Assembly: GCF_900109955.1 (NCBI RefSeq)
Contig: NZ_FOJB01000001.1
Coordinates: 2,666,001 to 2,730,000, forward strand
From: Aliiroseovarius sediminilitoris
GTDB lineage: Bacteria > Pseudomonadota > Alphaproteobacteria > Rhodobacterales > Rhodobacteraceae
Direction: 5' to 3'
DNA length: 64,000 bases
The translations under genes were made by a program, and so were the position numbers. Below, piece by piece: positions 36,506 through 46,586 of the stretch. A model generated the notes under the pieces. It searched no databases. It was given only the letters and a program-made list of their open reading frames with translations, and was not told where the DNA came from. How positions within the stretch are numbered: the stretch's first letter is position 1; each line of letters opens with the position of its first letter.

Positions 36506-36536
36506 ACCTTTGGTTAACTCGTCGTTAACCAAAGGT
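36506..36536 (+). promoter_or_regulatory. 13-base-arm palindrome with CtrA-like box TTAA-N7-TTAAC
   Basis: Arms at 36506-36518 and 36524-36536 are perfect complements around TCGTC. The sequence contains TTAA at 36514-36517, seven bases, then TTAACC at 36525-36530, matching the CtrA consensus TTAA-N7-TTAAC. Its AAAGG (36531-36535) could also act as a ribosome site for an ATG at 36542. The remaining gap 36472-36577 shows nothing else clear. Confidence 0.6.
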
Positions 36537-36577
36537 TCGACATGCTCTCTTGGTCTGACAATCCAAAGAGCACGAAG

Positions 36578-38518
36578 ATGCCAACCGCCAACCTGCGCCT
36601 TGTTCAAACCGACGCCCGGTCCTCGCCGCAGGCAACGACCTCTGTCATACCACGTCGGCGAACGCGTAAACCACTTGGACAAATCCTTGTGGAGATGGGT
36701 GCTGTAAGCCCTGAAAACCTCGCCATGGCGGTATCGCTACAGGCCCGCGAGGATGCGCGGTTTGGTGATATCCTTCTGACCCAAGGCTGGGTGCGTGAGG
36801 CCGATCTTTATGCTGGATTGGCCCTGCAATATCGGTGCCAGATTGCAGATTTGCAACGCGAGCCGCCAGATGTTCGTCTGATTGACCAATTGGGTGCCGC
36901 ATTCTGCATCAGGAACGGGATCGTACCATGGAAATCGGTCGGCGGGGCAACCGTCATCATTTGCTCTCGCCCGGATGAATTCCGCACGCTATCTCGCACG
37001 TTTCCCGCCGAATGGGGGCGCTGTTTTCTGGCCGTCGCCCCCGAAGGCGACATTCAGGCCGCGCTGATTGCGATGCGGCACAGATCGCTGGCACTCCACG
37101 CCGAAACCCGCGTCTCCGATTCGGAAAGCTGTCGCGGTTGGCAGGCGGGAACTGTCGCTCGATTTGCGGCCGCACTTGTGATCTGTTTGTGCGCCATCTT
37201 CGTTGTCTCGTCCTTCGCGGGTTTTCTAACGCTGGTGATCTGGGCGGTTTTGACCTTGCTTCTGAATTCGGCGCTCAAAGGCATTGCGGCCATTCAGTAT
37301 TGGCGCCGGGGGGCGCCCACGCCGTTGAACCCCCAACAATCCGCTCCGAAACACGGGTTTCTGAAACTGCCAACCGTTTCCATTCTCGTCCCGCTTTACA
37401 AGGAACGCGAGATCGCGGGGCGTTTGGTGAAACGCTTGGCGCGGCTGTCCTATCCCAAAGAATTATTGGATGTGTGTCTGGTGGTCGAAGAAGATGATAC
37501 TTTGACGCAAGAGACCCTCGCGCAGGCTAATCTACCACGTTGGATGCGGCAGATCGTGGTGCCGCGTGGGGTGGTGAAAACCAAACCACGCGCGATGAAT
37601 TTTGCGCTGGATTTTTGCCGAGGTTCGGTGATTGGCGTCTATGACGCCGAGGACGCACCAGACCCTGACCAAATTCACAAAGTCGTGCGCAGGTTCGCCC
37701 AACGCGGGGCCGAGGTGGCTTGTCTGCAAGGCAAGCTGGATTTCTACAACGCGCGCACAAACTGGTTAAGCCGCTGTTTCACCGTCGAATATGCCACTTG
37801 GTGGAGAATTGTGCTGCCCGGAGTGGAACGTGCGGGATTCGCTATCCCGCTGGGTGGCACGACCCTTTTCTTTCGCCGCGACGCATTGGAGGAGCTCGGG
37901 CGTTGGGATGCCCATAATGTCACCGAAGACGCCGATCTGGGGATCCGGTTGGCGCGGCATGGTTATCGGACCGAGTTGATTGACACCGTCACCGAAGAAG
38001 AAGCCAATTGCCGCGTCTGGCCGTGGATCAAACAACGCTCGCGCTGGATCAAAGGTTATGCCATGACCTATGGCGTTCATATGCGTCAGCCCCGCAAACT
38101 TCTGCATGATCTGGGTTGGTGGAAATTCCTTGGGTTTCAAATCCTGTTTCTTGGCAGCCTCTCACAGTTCCTTCTGGCCCCGATCCTGTGGACGTTCTGG
38201 GCGTTCCCCCTTGGTCTGCCCCACCCGTTGCGCGGGGTGATGCCCAGTGAGCTTCTGATCCTCCTGGGCACGGTTTTTATGGCAACCGAGCTATTGACCA
38301 TTACCGTTGGCATCCAGGCGGTCAGCAACGACAAGCTGCGATGGCTGCGGTTCTGGGTGCCGACCTTGCATTTCTATTATCCGCTCGCGTCGCTGGCCGC
38401 GATGAAAGGCTTTACCGAGATCATGACCAAACCTTTTTACTGGGATAAAACCCAGCATGGTAAGTTTGATGAACCTGATGCCGAGGGGATTATTCCCCCG
38501 CCAATGAATCCAGCTTGA
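36578..38518 (+). CDS. GspE-N-domain/GT2 processive glycosyltransferase fusion
   Basis: A 646-residue protein. Residues about 20-170 resemble the N-terminal domain of type II secretion/MSHA ATPases (GQILVEMGAVSPENLAMAVSLQ, FGDILLTQGWVREADLYAGLALQY). Two hydrophobic segments at about 185-235 follow. Then comes a GT2 cellulose-synthase-like domain with SILVPLYKERE, YDAEDAPDPDQ, TEDADLGIRLA and the processive QxxRW motif (QRSRW), and further membrane helices. This matches XagB-type exopolysaccharide synthases. Start: 36578 follows AAAGAG; ATG 36542 follows AAAGG directly but lies against the CtrA-like box. The product is probably a secreted or surface polysaccharide. The C-terminus overlaps the convergent GntR gene by 29 bases. 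Confidence 0.8.
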   Translation: MPTANLRLVQTDARSSPQATTSVIPRRRTRKPLGQILVEMGAVSPENLAMAVSLQAREDARFGDILLTQGWVREADLYAGLALQYRCQIADLQREPPDVRLIDQLGAAFCIRNGIVPWKSVGGATVIICSRPDEFRTLSRTFPAEWGRCFLAVAPEGDIQAALIAMRHRSLALHAETRVSDSESCRGWQAGTVARFAAALVICLCAIFVVSSFAGFLTLVIWAVLTLLLNSALKGIAAIQYWRRGAPTPLNPQQSAPKHGFLKLPTVSILVPLYKEREIAGRLVKRLARLSYPKELLDVCLVVEEDDTLTQETLAQANLPRWMRQIVVPRGVVKTKPRAMNFALDFCRGSVIGVYDAEDAPDPDQIHKVVRRFAQRGAEVACLQGKLDFYNARTNWLSRCFTVEYATWWRIVLPGVERAGFAIPLGGTTLFFRRDALEELGRWDAHNVTEDADLGIRLARHGYRTELIDTVTEEEANCRVWPWIKQRSRWIKGYAMTYGVHMRQPRKLLHDLGWWKFLGFQILFLGSLSQFLLAPILWTFWAFPLGLPHPLRGVMPSELLILLGTVFMATELLTITVGIQAVSNDKLRWLRFWVPTLHFYYPLASLAAMKGFTEIMTKPFYWDKTQHGKFDEPDAEGIIPPPMNPA

Positions 38519-39149
38519 TCCGCGTTTCGAACGCTTTTGAGATATGGGTCTTGAGCGCAGTGTGCGCCGCCACTTGGTCCCGCGCCTCGATCGCGGTGAC
38601 AATCGCGTCATGTTCGGCAATTGCTTTTTCGCTTCGCCCTTCAGCAGCCAGCGACGTGGTTGCCAGCAAGGCCATCGTACGGTGCACAAGATCCAACTGC
38701 TGCACCAGATAGCGGTTGTGTGATGCCAGATGCAGTTGCTTGTGAAAACGGCGGTTAGATCGCGACAGGGCCGCCGGATCAGACAGGCGCTTGCGGTCGT
38801 CCTCGACCATTTCACGCAGCACGCTGATCTCTTCCGGCGTGGCGTGTTGGGCCGCCAGTGACGCGGCCAAACCTTCAAGCGCCGAGCGCACCACGTAAAG
38901 TTCGGCCAGTTGATTATGGCTCAGCGATGCAACGATCAGGCTGCGCCCATCCCGCGTCAGAAGCGACTGCGTCTCAAGCCGTTGCAGAGCTTCGCGGATG
39001 GGTGTGCGTGATACGCCGAATCTGTCGGCCAGTTCGCTCTCGACCAGCCTGTCACCCGGTTTGTACGTACCCGTATCTATCGCTTCGAGGATCAGCTCGT
39101 ATGCGTCTTTCTGTCCCTGTTTGGTTTCTGCCACGTCGTCCTCGTTCAT
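38490..39149 (-). CDS. GntR-family regulator, FCD subfamily
   Basis: A 219-residue regulator with a winged HTH (about residues 20-80, GDRLVESELADRFGVSRTPIREALQRLE) and an FCD ligand-binding domain with metal-ligand-like residues (NRRFHKQLHLAS, AEHDAIV, THI). FCD proteins typically sense organic acids. No target is obvious. Its 3' end overlaps that of the convergent glycosyltransferase by 29 bases. Confidence 0.85.
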   Translation of the reverse strand: MNEDDVAETKQGQKDAYELILEAIDTGTYKPGDRLVESELADRFGVSRTPIREALQRLETQSLLTRDGRSLIVASLSHNQLAELYVVRSALEGLAASLAAQHATPEEISVLREMVEDDRKRLSDPAALSRSNRRFHKQLHLASHNRYLVQQLDLVHRTMALLATTSLAAEGRSEKAIAEHDAIVTAIEARDQVAAHTALKTHISKAFETRIKLDSLAGE

Positions 39150-39288
39150 GCTTCGGGCATTTTATCGCGTTACCTAACCACGCACGACTGGTCAAAGCAA
39201 ACATGAACCGGCAAACATACTGTCGCAGCCCGCCCGAACTTCATCCCGTCCCCTTCCCTTGGCCTGCCAAGAAGGATAGCGTCACGCC

Positions 39289-39960
39289 ATGGTGAAAGAT
39301 CGCTTTTCTCATGTCAGCGCCTGGGTCTTTGATCTGGACAATACGCTGTATCCACCCCATGCGCGGCTGTTCGATCAGATCGAAATCCGCATGACCAATT
39401 GGGTGATGCAGGAATTGCGCGTGGACCGGGACAAGGCTGACCAGCTTCGCCAATACTATTGGAAAACCTATGGCACCACGCTGGCCGGGCTGATGCGTGA
39501 ACACGGGGTCGATCCTGCCCCCTACCTGCATGATGTACACGACATCTCGATGGAGCATCTTGAGGTCGATCCGGCCTTGGCGCAGCACATTCGGTCGCTG
39601 CCCGGTCGCAAGATCGTCTATACAAACGGCTCGGCACCCTATGCCGAACGGGTGCTGGCCGCGCGGGGATTGGCGGGGTTGTTTGATGCGGTGTATGGCG
39701 TGGAACACGCAGATTTTCACCCCAAACCCGACTGGGCGGCCTTTGACGCGGTGTTTGCCCGCGATGGGTTGATGCCCGAGGTTGCAGCGATGTTCGAAGA
39801 CGATCCGCGCAATCTGGCCGTGCCCCACGCTTTGGGCATGCGTACGGTCCATGTTGCACCGGACCCCGCGCCAGCCGATCACATACACCACCACACCGAC
39901 AATCTGACCACATTCCTGCACCAGCTTGTTGATGCCGCCTGCCCTGACACGAAGGAATGA
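39289..39960 (+). CDS. HAD-type pyrimidine 5'-nucleotidase
   Basis: A 223-residue HAD hydrolase. The catalytic motif I is DLDNTLY with Asp15 and Asp17, motif II is VYTNGSAPYAERVL, and the later FEDDPRNL holds the metal-binding acids. The pattern fits the SDT1/phm8-like pyrimidine 5'-nucleotidase group, which dephosphorylates nucleoside monophosphates. It is three bases before ubiH, so they are likely cotranscribed, though no joint function is evident. Confidence 0.82.
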   Translation: MVKDRFSHVSAWVFDLDNTLYPPHARLFDQIEIRMTNWVMQELRVDRDKADQLRQYYWKTYGTTLAGLMREHGVDPAPYLHDVHDISMEHLEVDPALAQHIRSLPGRKIVYTNGSAPYAERVLAARGLAGLFDAVYGVEHADFHPKPDWAAFDAVFARDGLMPEVAAMFEDDPRNLAVPHALGMRTVHVAPDPAPADHIHHHTDNLTTFLHQLVDAACPDTKE

Positions 39961-39963
39961 TCC

Positions 39964-41163
39964 ATGACGGACCACAGCGCTGATATCTTCATCTCGGGTG
40001 GTGGCATCGCCGGACAAGTCACCGCTGCCGCCTTTGCCGAGGCCGGGTTCAGCGTCGTCATGGCGGACCCGTTCACACCGGTCATCACGGCGGATGAGGA
40101 CAAATCAGACCTGCGCTCCACCGCGTTTTTGCAGCCCGCACGACAGTTGTTCGATCGAATTGGGCTGTGGCCCATTTTGAAAACCCACGCAAAACCCTTG
40201 GATCAATTGGCGGTGATCGACACAGTCGGTTGGCCCCCCGAAACCCGCGAGCGTCGGGTCTTCCAATCCGATGACATGGGCAACGAGCCCTTTGGCTGGA
40301 ACCTGATGAACTGGGTCGTGCGGCGGGAAATCTGGAGCTATCTGCAAGACCAGCCGCGCATCAAATCCCTCTATGGCACGGGATTTCGTTCGCTCGTGCA
40401 GCGCACGGGCCAGATTATCGTGACGCTGACCAATGGCGACATCGTGCGGGCACGAATGGGGGTTGCGGCGGATGGCAAATTCTCGCCCTTGCGCGAAGCG
40501 GCTGGAATTTCCATCTCCACCACCCGCTATGGCCAGAAATCTCTGGCATTCACGGTGACGCATGACTTACCGCACCGGAACATCTCGACCGAGATTTACA
40601 ATGAAGGTGGTCCGTTTACCATCGTGCCGCTGCCCGACATCGACGGACAGAATGCATCCGCTATCGTCTGGATGAACAAGGGTCCGCGCGCGGTGGAACT
40701 GATGAACATGCCGGTTGCCCGGTTCGAGGATGTGATGTTCACCCGCTCGACCGGCCTGCTTGGGCGGATGCATCTTCAAGGCAATCGCTCGGTCTGGCCG
40801 ATCATCACACAAACGGCGGATCAACTGACGTCAGGCCGCGTGGCCGTGGTGGCAGAGGCCGCGCACGCCTTGCCGCCGATTGGCGCGCAAGGGCTGAACA
40901 CGTCGCTGAATGACGTGATCGCATTGCTGGACTTGGCCGTGAAATCCCCCCACACGCTTGGCGATGCGCCGATGATGCAAGCCTATGCCAAGATCCGCGC
41001 CAGTGACATAGCGCGGCGGGCGCGGGTGATTGACCTGTTCAACCGTGTCACCCGGTCGGGCGACGGGGTCATGCAGGCAATTCGTCTGATCGGGCTGAAA
41101 GCGGTGCATGACGTGACCCCGATGCGCAAACGCGTGATGCGGGCCGGGTTGGGACCAAAATAA
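39964..41163 (+). CDS. ubiH: FAD-dependent ubiquinone hydroxylase (UbiH/UbiF/UbiL type)
   Basis: A 399-residue flavin monooxygenase. FAD-binding motif ISGGGIAGQVTAAAFAEAG (about 11-29) and the downstream GRVAVVAEAAHALPPIGAQGLNTSLND motif mark the UbiH/COQ6 family, which hydroxylates the ubiquinone ring. In alphaproteobacteria several paralogues share this work, so the exact position attacked (C6, C5 or both) is uncertain. It follows the HAD gene by three bases. Confidence 0.85.
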   Translation: MTDHSADIFISGGGIAGQVTAAAFAEAGFSVVMADPFTPVITADEDKSDLRSTAFLQPARQLFDRIGLWPILKTHAKPLDQLAVIDTVGWPPETRERRVFQSDDMGNEPFGWNLMNWVVRREIWSYLQDQPRIKSLYGTGFRSLVQRTGQIIVTLTNGDIVRARMGVAADGKFSPLREAAGISISTTRYGQKSLAFTVTHDLPHRNISTEIYNEGGPFTIVPLPDIDGQNASAIVWMNKGPRAVELMNMPVARFEDVMFTRSTGLLGRMHLQGNRSVWPIITQTADQLTSGRVAVVAEAAHALPPIGAQGLNTSLNDVIALLDLAVKSPHTLGDAPMMQAYAKIRASDIARRARVIDLFNRVTRSGDGVMQAIRLIGLKAVHDVTPMRKRVMRAGLGPK

Positions 41164-41261
41164 CCTGTCTGCGTCATGCCGCCGCAATGCCGGATTGTCG
41201 CATTCCGTTCTGTTCACAAGTGAATGATACCCCAACCAAACAGCGAACAGGAGACACAGCC

Positions 41262-41462
41262 ATGACAAACGAACAAACCCCGGAACAGAAAGCCGCCGAT
41301 GCCCGCGCCGAGAAGATTACATTCGGCATTTTTGGTGGCATCGTGCTCGTGCTTGTCCTTGCGTTTCTGACCATGGGCCTGACAGGTGTCGGGCTGGTCG
41401 CGGTCGCGACGGTTCCGGTAATCTACATCTTGCTGGTCCTGATGGCTGGCGGCAAAGCCTGA
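41262..41462 (+). CDS. Small two-helix membrane protein
   Basis: A 66-residue protein with a charged N-terminus (MTNEQTPEQKAADARAEKI) and two hydrophobic segments that fill the rest (ITFGIFGGIVLVLVLAF and VGLVAVATVPVIYILLVLM). An AGGAG site lies eight bases before the ATG. Function unknown; no partner is suggested by context. Confidence 0.6.
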   Translation: MTNEQTPEQKAADARAEKITFGIFGGIVLVLVLAFLTMGLTGVGLVAVATVPVIYILLVLMAGGKA

Positions 41463-41511
41463 CCGCCAGACATCACTGAAAGCGCGCGGGCGACATCCGC
41501 GCGCCTGCCTG

Positions 41512-42639
41512 TCACAGCACTTTTGACAGAACGGCGTCCAGCCGGGCCACACTTGCGTCCACGTCATACAGCTTGTCGAGGCCAAACAGCCCGAGACGGA
41601 AGCTGGAATAGTCGTCGCCTTCGTCACACATTAACGGCACACCGGCAGCGATTTGAACGCCTTCAGCGGCAAACGGCTTGCCCGCTTTGATATCCGGGTC
41701 TGCGGTATAGGCCACAACGACCCCCGGCGCGGTAAACCCATCCGCTGCCACGGATTTCACGCCCTTGGACGCCAGCAGTTCGCGCACCCGGCGACCTTGT
41801 TCCCATTGAGCCTCCCGCAGCTTGTCGAACCCGTAGGCCTTGGTTTCCAACATCGTGTCGCGGAAGGCGCGCAACGCATCTGTTGGCATGGTCGCGTGAT
41901 AAGCGTGACCGCCGCCCTCATACGCTTCCATGATGGACAGCCATTTGCCCAGATCGACCGCGAACGAGGTCGAGATCGCCGCTTTCGCCAGATCACGGGC
42001 GGCTTTGTTCATCATAACCAGCCCGGCAGAGGGCTGCGCCGACCACCCTTTTTGTGGGGCCGAGATCAGCACATCCACCCCGGTTGCCTTCATATCAACC
42101 CACGCACAGCCAGACGCGATACAGTCCAGCACGAAGATGCCGCCCACCGAATGCACAGCATCAGCCACGGCTTTCAAATAATCATCCGGCAGGATCATTC
42201 CGCTGGCCGTTTCCACATGCGGGGCGAAGACAACATCGGGACGTTCGTCCGTGATGCGGGCCACCACCTCGTCAATCGGGGCGGGTGCAAATGGGGCGTC
42301 AGGCGCATTGCCAACGCGGCGGGCCTTCATCACCGTTTCGTCTGACGGGATCGACCCCATCTCGAATATCTGGCTCCACCGGAAGGAAAAGAACCCGTTG
42401 CGGATGACCAACACACGTTTGCCGGTGGCAAACTGGCGCGCGACGGCTTCCATCGCGTAGGTGCCGCCGCCGGGCACGACTGCCACGGCGTCCGCGTTGT
42501 AGACCTCTTTCAACGTGGCCGAGATATCGTTCATCACGCCCTGAAAGGCTTTGGACATATGATTCAGCGATCGGTCGGTGAACACCACCGAAAATTCCAG
42601 CATTCCATCCGGGTCAATATCAGGCAAAAGGGCTTTCAT
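41512..42639 (-). CDS. Class-V aminotransferase (alanine/serine-glyoxylate type)
   Basis: A 375-residue PLP enzyme of fold type I. The PLP lysine is in SAPQKGWSAQPSAG, and GGGTYAMEAVARQF near residue 58 contacts the phosphate. The sequence pattern fits alanine-glyoxylate or serine-glyoxylate aminotransferases and related enzymes. Lrp-type regulators lie upstream on the same strand and ilvC beyond them, which might place it in amino acid metabolism. Substrate is not decided by the sequence. Confidence 0.85.
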   Translation of the reverse strand: MKALLPDIDPDGMLEFSVVFTDRSLNHMSKAFQGVMNDISATLKEVYNADAVAVVPGGGTYAMEAVARQFATGKRVLVIRNGFFSFRWSQIFEMGSIPSDETVMKARRVGNAPDAPFAPAPIDEVVARITDERPDVVFAPHVETASGMILPDDYLKAVADAVHSVGGIFVLDCIASGCAWVDMKATGVDVLISAPQKGWSAQPSAGLVMMNKAARDLAKAAISTSFAVDLGKWLSIMEAYEGGGHAYHATMPTDALRAFRDTMLETKAYGFDKLREAQWEQGRRVRELLASKGVKSVAADGFTAPGVVVAYTADPDIKAGKPFAAEGVQIAAGVPLMCDEGDDYSSFRLGLFGLDKLYDVDASVARLDAVLSKVL

Positions 42640-42706
42640 GGCAGACTCCGTTCAAGGGTTCCAGGTTGGGTTCACCGTGACCCAAATCGGTCCGGTTTGG
42701 AAGGCG

Positions 42707-43162
42707 TCAAATCGGCCCCATCCGGCGTTCTTCGGACAGAAGGACATTGGCTTCAACATCCCCAACACCGGGAAGCGTCATGATCCGGCGCCTCAGCACC
42801 CGTTCGAAATCAGCAATGTCGCGGGCCACCACGCGCAGGCGGTAATCATACATTCCCAACACATGCTCAACCGTCTGAACTTCGGGGATGGCCGACACCG
42901 CACGTTCGAAATCTTCCAGACTGACGCGCCCCTTGGTGGCCAGCTTGATGCCCAGAAAGACAGCGACGCCAAAGCCCAGCGCCTCCCGGTCCAAGTCCAA
43001 ACGCCGCCCGGCAATCACACCGTGGTCGGTCAGGCGTTTGATGCGCCGCCATGTCGCCGGTTGGCTAAGCCCGACAACTCGCCCCAACGCGCCGGCCGAC
43101 TGCGTTGCGTCCTCGGACAAGGCGCGTAGAAGCGCCCGGTCGATATCGTCCAACTCAATCAC
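42707..43162 (-). CDS. Lrp/AsnC-family regulator (second of a pair)
   Basis: A 151-residue regulator: HTH at about residues 1-60 (LDDIDRALLRALSEDATQSAGALGRVVGLSQPATWRRIKRL) and an RAM ligand-binding domain. It starts with GTG at 43162, overlapping the stop of the first paralogue (GTGA). The two copies are alike in layout, suggesting a duplication and perhaps mixed oligomers. It sits 67 bases upstream of the aminotransferase gene. Confidence 0.88.
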   Translation of the reverse strand: MIELDDIDRALLRALSEDATQSAGALGRVVGLSQPATWRRIKRLTDHGVIAGRRLDLDREALGFGVAVFLGIKLATKGRVSLEDFERAVSAIPEVQTVEHVLGMYDYRLRVVARDIADFERVLRRRIMTLPGVGDVEANVLLSEERRMGPI

Positions 43163-43614
43163 AGCGGCAATGCCTCGTCCGATTTGATCCGCGCCACATG
43201 CATCAGTGCCTCGATGTCGGCGATGTGCGGCAGCGCCAGCAATTGGTCGCGATAGATCGCCTGATAATGGGCCATATCGCGGGCGATGACGGACAGACGG
43301 ACATCAACGCGGCCTAGAAAGGTCTGAATCTCGATGACTTCGCGAATGTCACGCGCGGCTTCGATGAACTCGTCAAATGCTCGCACCTGTGTTTTGTCCA
43401 GCGTGATGCGCAGGCTGACTTCGACCGTGTAGCCCAAGGCGCGCCAGTTGATGACGGCACGCGGGCCACGCAGGATATTCTGGTCGCGCAACCGTTCGAT
43501 CCGGCGCGCAAGCCGCGCGGAGGACACGCCGGTCAGATCAGCCAAGTCCGGTAAGGCCATCGCTGGGTCGGCCTGCATTTGTCTAAGGATGCGCCTATCG
43601 GTGTCATCGAGCAT
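43159..43614 (-). CDS. Lrp/AsnC-family regulator (first of a pair)
   Basis: A 151-residue regulator with HTH MLDDTDRRILRQMQADP... to SSARLARRIERLR and a RAM domain in the second half. It is divergent from ilvC across 137 bases and followed directly by the paralogue at 42707. Lrp-type proteins often govern branched-chain amino acid genes, so ilvC is a plausible target, but no operator was identified with confidence. Confidence 0.88.
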   Translation of the reverse strand: MLDDTDRRILRQMQADPAMALPDLADLTGVSSARLARRIERLRDQNILRGPRAVINWRALGYTVEVSLRITLDKTQVRAFDEFIEAARDIREVIEIQTFLGRVDVRLSVIARDMAHYQAIYRDQLLALPHIADIEALMHVARIKSDEALPL

Positions 43615-43616
43615 GA

Positions 43617-44774
<1,158 letters not shown>

Positions 44775-44793
44775 GATCGACGACAGTCCTTGG

Positions 44794-44821
44794 AAGGGTG
44801 GCCCGCGCGGCCGCCCTTTTT
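44794..44821 (+). terminator. Terminator after ilvC
   Basis: AAGGGTGGCC (44794-44803) pairs with GGCCGCCCTT (44809-44818) apart from one mismatch, followed by T to 44821. Confidence 0.75.
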
Positions 44822-44827
44822 CGTCTC

Positions 44828-45283
44828 TCAATCCGCGAAAGCCGCTGCATAGCAGATGCCGAACACGTTGTCCCAACCGCCATCATAACTGCCGCGACGG
44901 GTGTCGGCATCTTCTCCCCAAACCTCCCAACCGGAATGGGTCAGCGTCACCCGTGTCGTGCCGTCACCCAGCCCTTCGAATTCCACATCAACGCGGGTCG
45001 GTGCATCTGCGTTATTGCCGGGGTGCCAGGTCATAGAGAGCTTGCGACCGGCCTCAAACACCAGCACTTTGCCCCAATCTGTTCGGGCGCCGTCGAACAT
45101 AGTTTCATAGACCGCTCCGCCAACGCGCGGTTCGATGGTGACGGCTAGTGCTGCCTTACCCTGACCAGCGGAGACCGCATGACCACCCAGTGGCCACCAC
45201 GACGTAGTGCGGTTTACAAACACATCGAAGGCGCGATCAGGATCACAGGCGACATTCACTTTTTTCACTATTGGATCAGTCAT
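44828..45283 (-). CDS. SRPBCC (AHSA1-like) family protein
   Basis: A 151-residue START-like protein with the AHSA1 pattern: KKVNVACDPDRAFDVFVNRTTSWWPL near the start and GDGTTRVTLTHSGWEVWGEDAD later. These proteins form a hydrophobic cavity and may be chaperone-like or ligand-binding. Its start overlaps the ArsR gene by eight bases, so it is the second gene of an ArsR-SRPBCC operon, a very common pairing whose ligands are mostly unknown. Confidence 0.85.
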   Translation of the reverse strand: MTDPIVKKVNVACDPDRAFDVFVNRTTSWWPLGGHAVSAGQGKAALAVTIEPRVGGAVYETMFDGARTDWGKVLVFEAGRKLSMTWHPGNNADAPTRVDVEFEGLGDGTTRVTLTHSGWEVWGEDADTRRGSYDGGWDNVFGICYAAAFAD

Positions 45284-45590
45284 CTAAGCCGTCCCTTCCG
45301 TTAATTTCTTCAGCAAAACCATCCATGACGTTGTCCCAGTGCCTGTCCAACCACGCCCGCAACTGCGCAAGCCCTTGAGGGCGAACCGCGTAGATCCGGC
45401 GCGCACCTTCGACGCGACACATGACAAGACCGGCGTCGGACAGCACTTTCAAATGTTGCGACACGGCGGGGCGGCTGACGGGCATGTCTTGCGCCAGCTC
45501 TCCTACAGGTCGCGGCGCGTCCACGATCGCCTCGAAAATTCGGCGCCGCGTCGGGTCCGCCAGTGCGGCAAGTGATTCCTGGTAAGTCAT
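45276..45590 (-). CDS. ArsR-family regulator paired with SRPBCC gene
   Basis: A 104-residue winged-helix repressor (ESLAALADPTRRRIFEAIVD, then MPVSRPAVSQHLKVLSDAGLV as recognition helix). No cysteine metal-site pattern of the ArsR/SmtB type. It overlaps the SRPBCC gene. Its start lies inside the first of two tandem inverted repeats (45582-45614), so it very probably binds its own promoter. Confidence 0.88.
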   Translation of the reverse strand: MTYQESLAALADPTRRRIFEAIVDAPRPVGELAQDMPVSRPAVSQHLKVLSDAGLVMCRVEGARRIYAVRPQGLAQLRAWLDRHWDNVMDGFAEEINGRDGLDD

Positions 45591-45614
45591 TACTTACCGT
45601 AAGCGATAACTTAC
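45582..45614. promoter_or_regulatory. Two tandem inverted repeats GTAAG-N6-CTTAC
   Basis: GTAAG at 45582-45586 and CTTAC at 45593-45597 form the first unit; GTAAG at 45599-45603 and CTTAC at 45610-45614 form the second, 17 bases away. The first unit covers the ArsR start codon, the second lies upstream. This is the expected layout of an ArsR dimer operator pair, and it may also affect the EamA gene at 45669. Confidence 0.7.
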
Positions 45615-45668
45615 TACTATGCAATTTCAACGGATGACATCATGAAATTCACGAGTTAAGTGGGAAGC

Positions 45669-46586
45669 ATGACAGACAATCCCACCCACCGCGACTGGGG
45701 CGGCGTCATGGCGCTTGGCCTGATATGGGGCGCGACCTTCATGGTCGTGTCCATCGCATTGGAAGGCTATGGTCCCGTGACTGTGGCAGCCGCCCGCACA
45801 ACCTTGGGCGCGGTCGCACTATTGGCGGTGATGGTGATCACCGGGCGGGGCATCCCGCGCTGGGATCGCACGCTTTGGAACTACATTGTATGGATCGGTC
45901 TTCTGTCAACTGCCCTGCCCTTCGTTCTGCTGAGTTGGGGGCAACAATTCGTGCCATCTGCCTTCGCTGGCTTGTCTATGGCGGCGATCCCTTTGATGGT
46001 GCTGCCGCTCGCCCATTTCTTTTCGGACGAACCATTGAACACGCGAAAGTTCATCGGCGTATCATTGGGCTTCTGCGGTGCTTTGGTGCTGATTGGTCCC
46101 GGTCTTACGCAGCTTGGACAAGGGGCTGAGCCGCTGGCCCAACTGGCCTGCATCGGTGCAGCCCTGTGTTATTCGGTTGCGTCCATCTTCACGCGGCGCT
46201 GCCCGCCGGTCGATCCAGTCACCTTGGCCGCGCTGACACTGGTGGTGGGGTCGCTCGTTCTTTTGCCAGTCATGTTGGCGACAGAAGGCGTGCCCGGCTG
46301 GTCCGGCTCGCGATCCGGATTGGCAATCATTGCGTTGGGACTGGTCCCAACCGCGCTGGCGACGTTGCTGAGGGTGTCGATCATTCGCAGCGCCGGATCG
46401 GTGTTCATGACACTGGTGAATTATCAGGTGCCCGTCTGGTCGATGGTCTTCGGTGCCTGGGTCTTGTCCGAGGCGCTGCCCTTACGTTTCTTCATCGCGC
46501 TCGCGCTGATCCTGACAGGTCTGGCCATCAGTCAGTGGGTCAGCCTGACGAGGATGCTTAAGGGATCTGGACGATCAGCCGCTTGA
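45669..46586 (+). CDS. EamA/DMT-family transporter
   Basis: A 305-residue protein with about ten hydrophobic segments in two EamA repeats ([21 protein letters not shown] at the start; [19 protein letters not shown] in the second repeat). DMT exporters move metabolites such as amino acids or drugs; substrate unknown. The ATG at 45669 has GGGAAG before it. The last 12 bases overlap the end of convergent glmM. Confidence 0.85.
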   Translation: MTDNPTHRDWGGVMALGLIWGATFMVVSIALEGYGPVTVAAARTTLGAVALLAVMVITGRGIPRWDRTLWNYIVWIGLLSTALPFVLLSWGQQFVPSAFAGLSMAAIPLMVLPLAHFFSDEPLNTRKFIGVSLGFCGALVLIGPGLTQLGQGAEPLAQLACIGAALCYSVASIFTRRCPPVDPVTLAALTLVVGSLVLLPVMLATEGVPGWSGSRSGLAIIALGLVPTALATLLRVSIIRSAGSVFMTLVNYQVPVWSMVFGAWVLSEALPLRFFIALALILTGLAISQWVSLTRMLKGSGRSAA

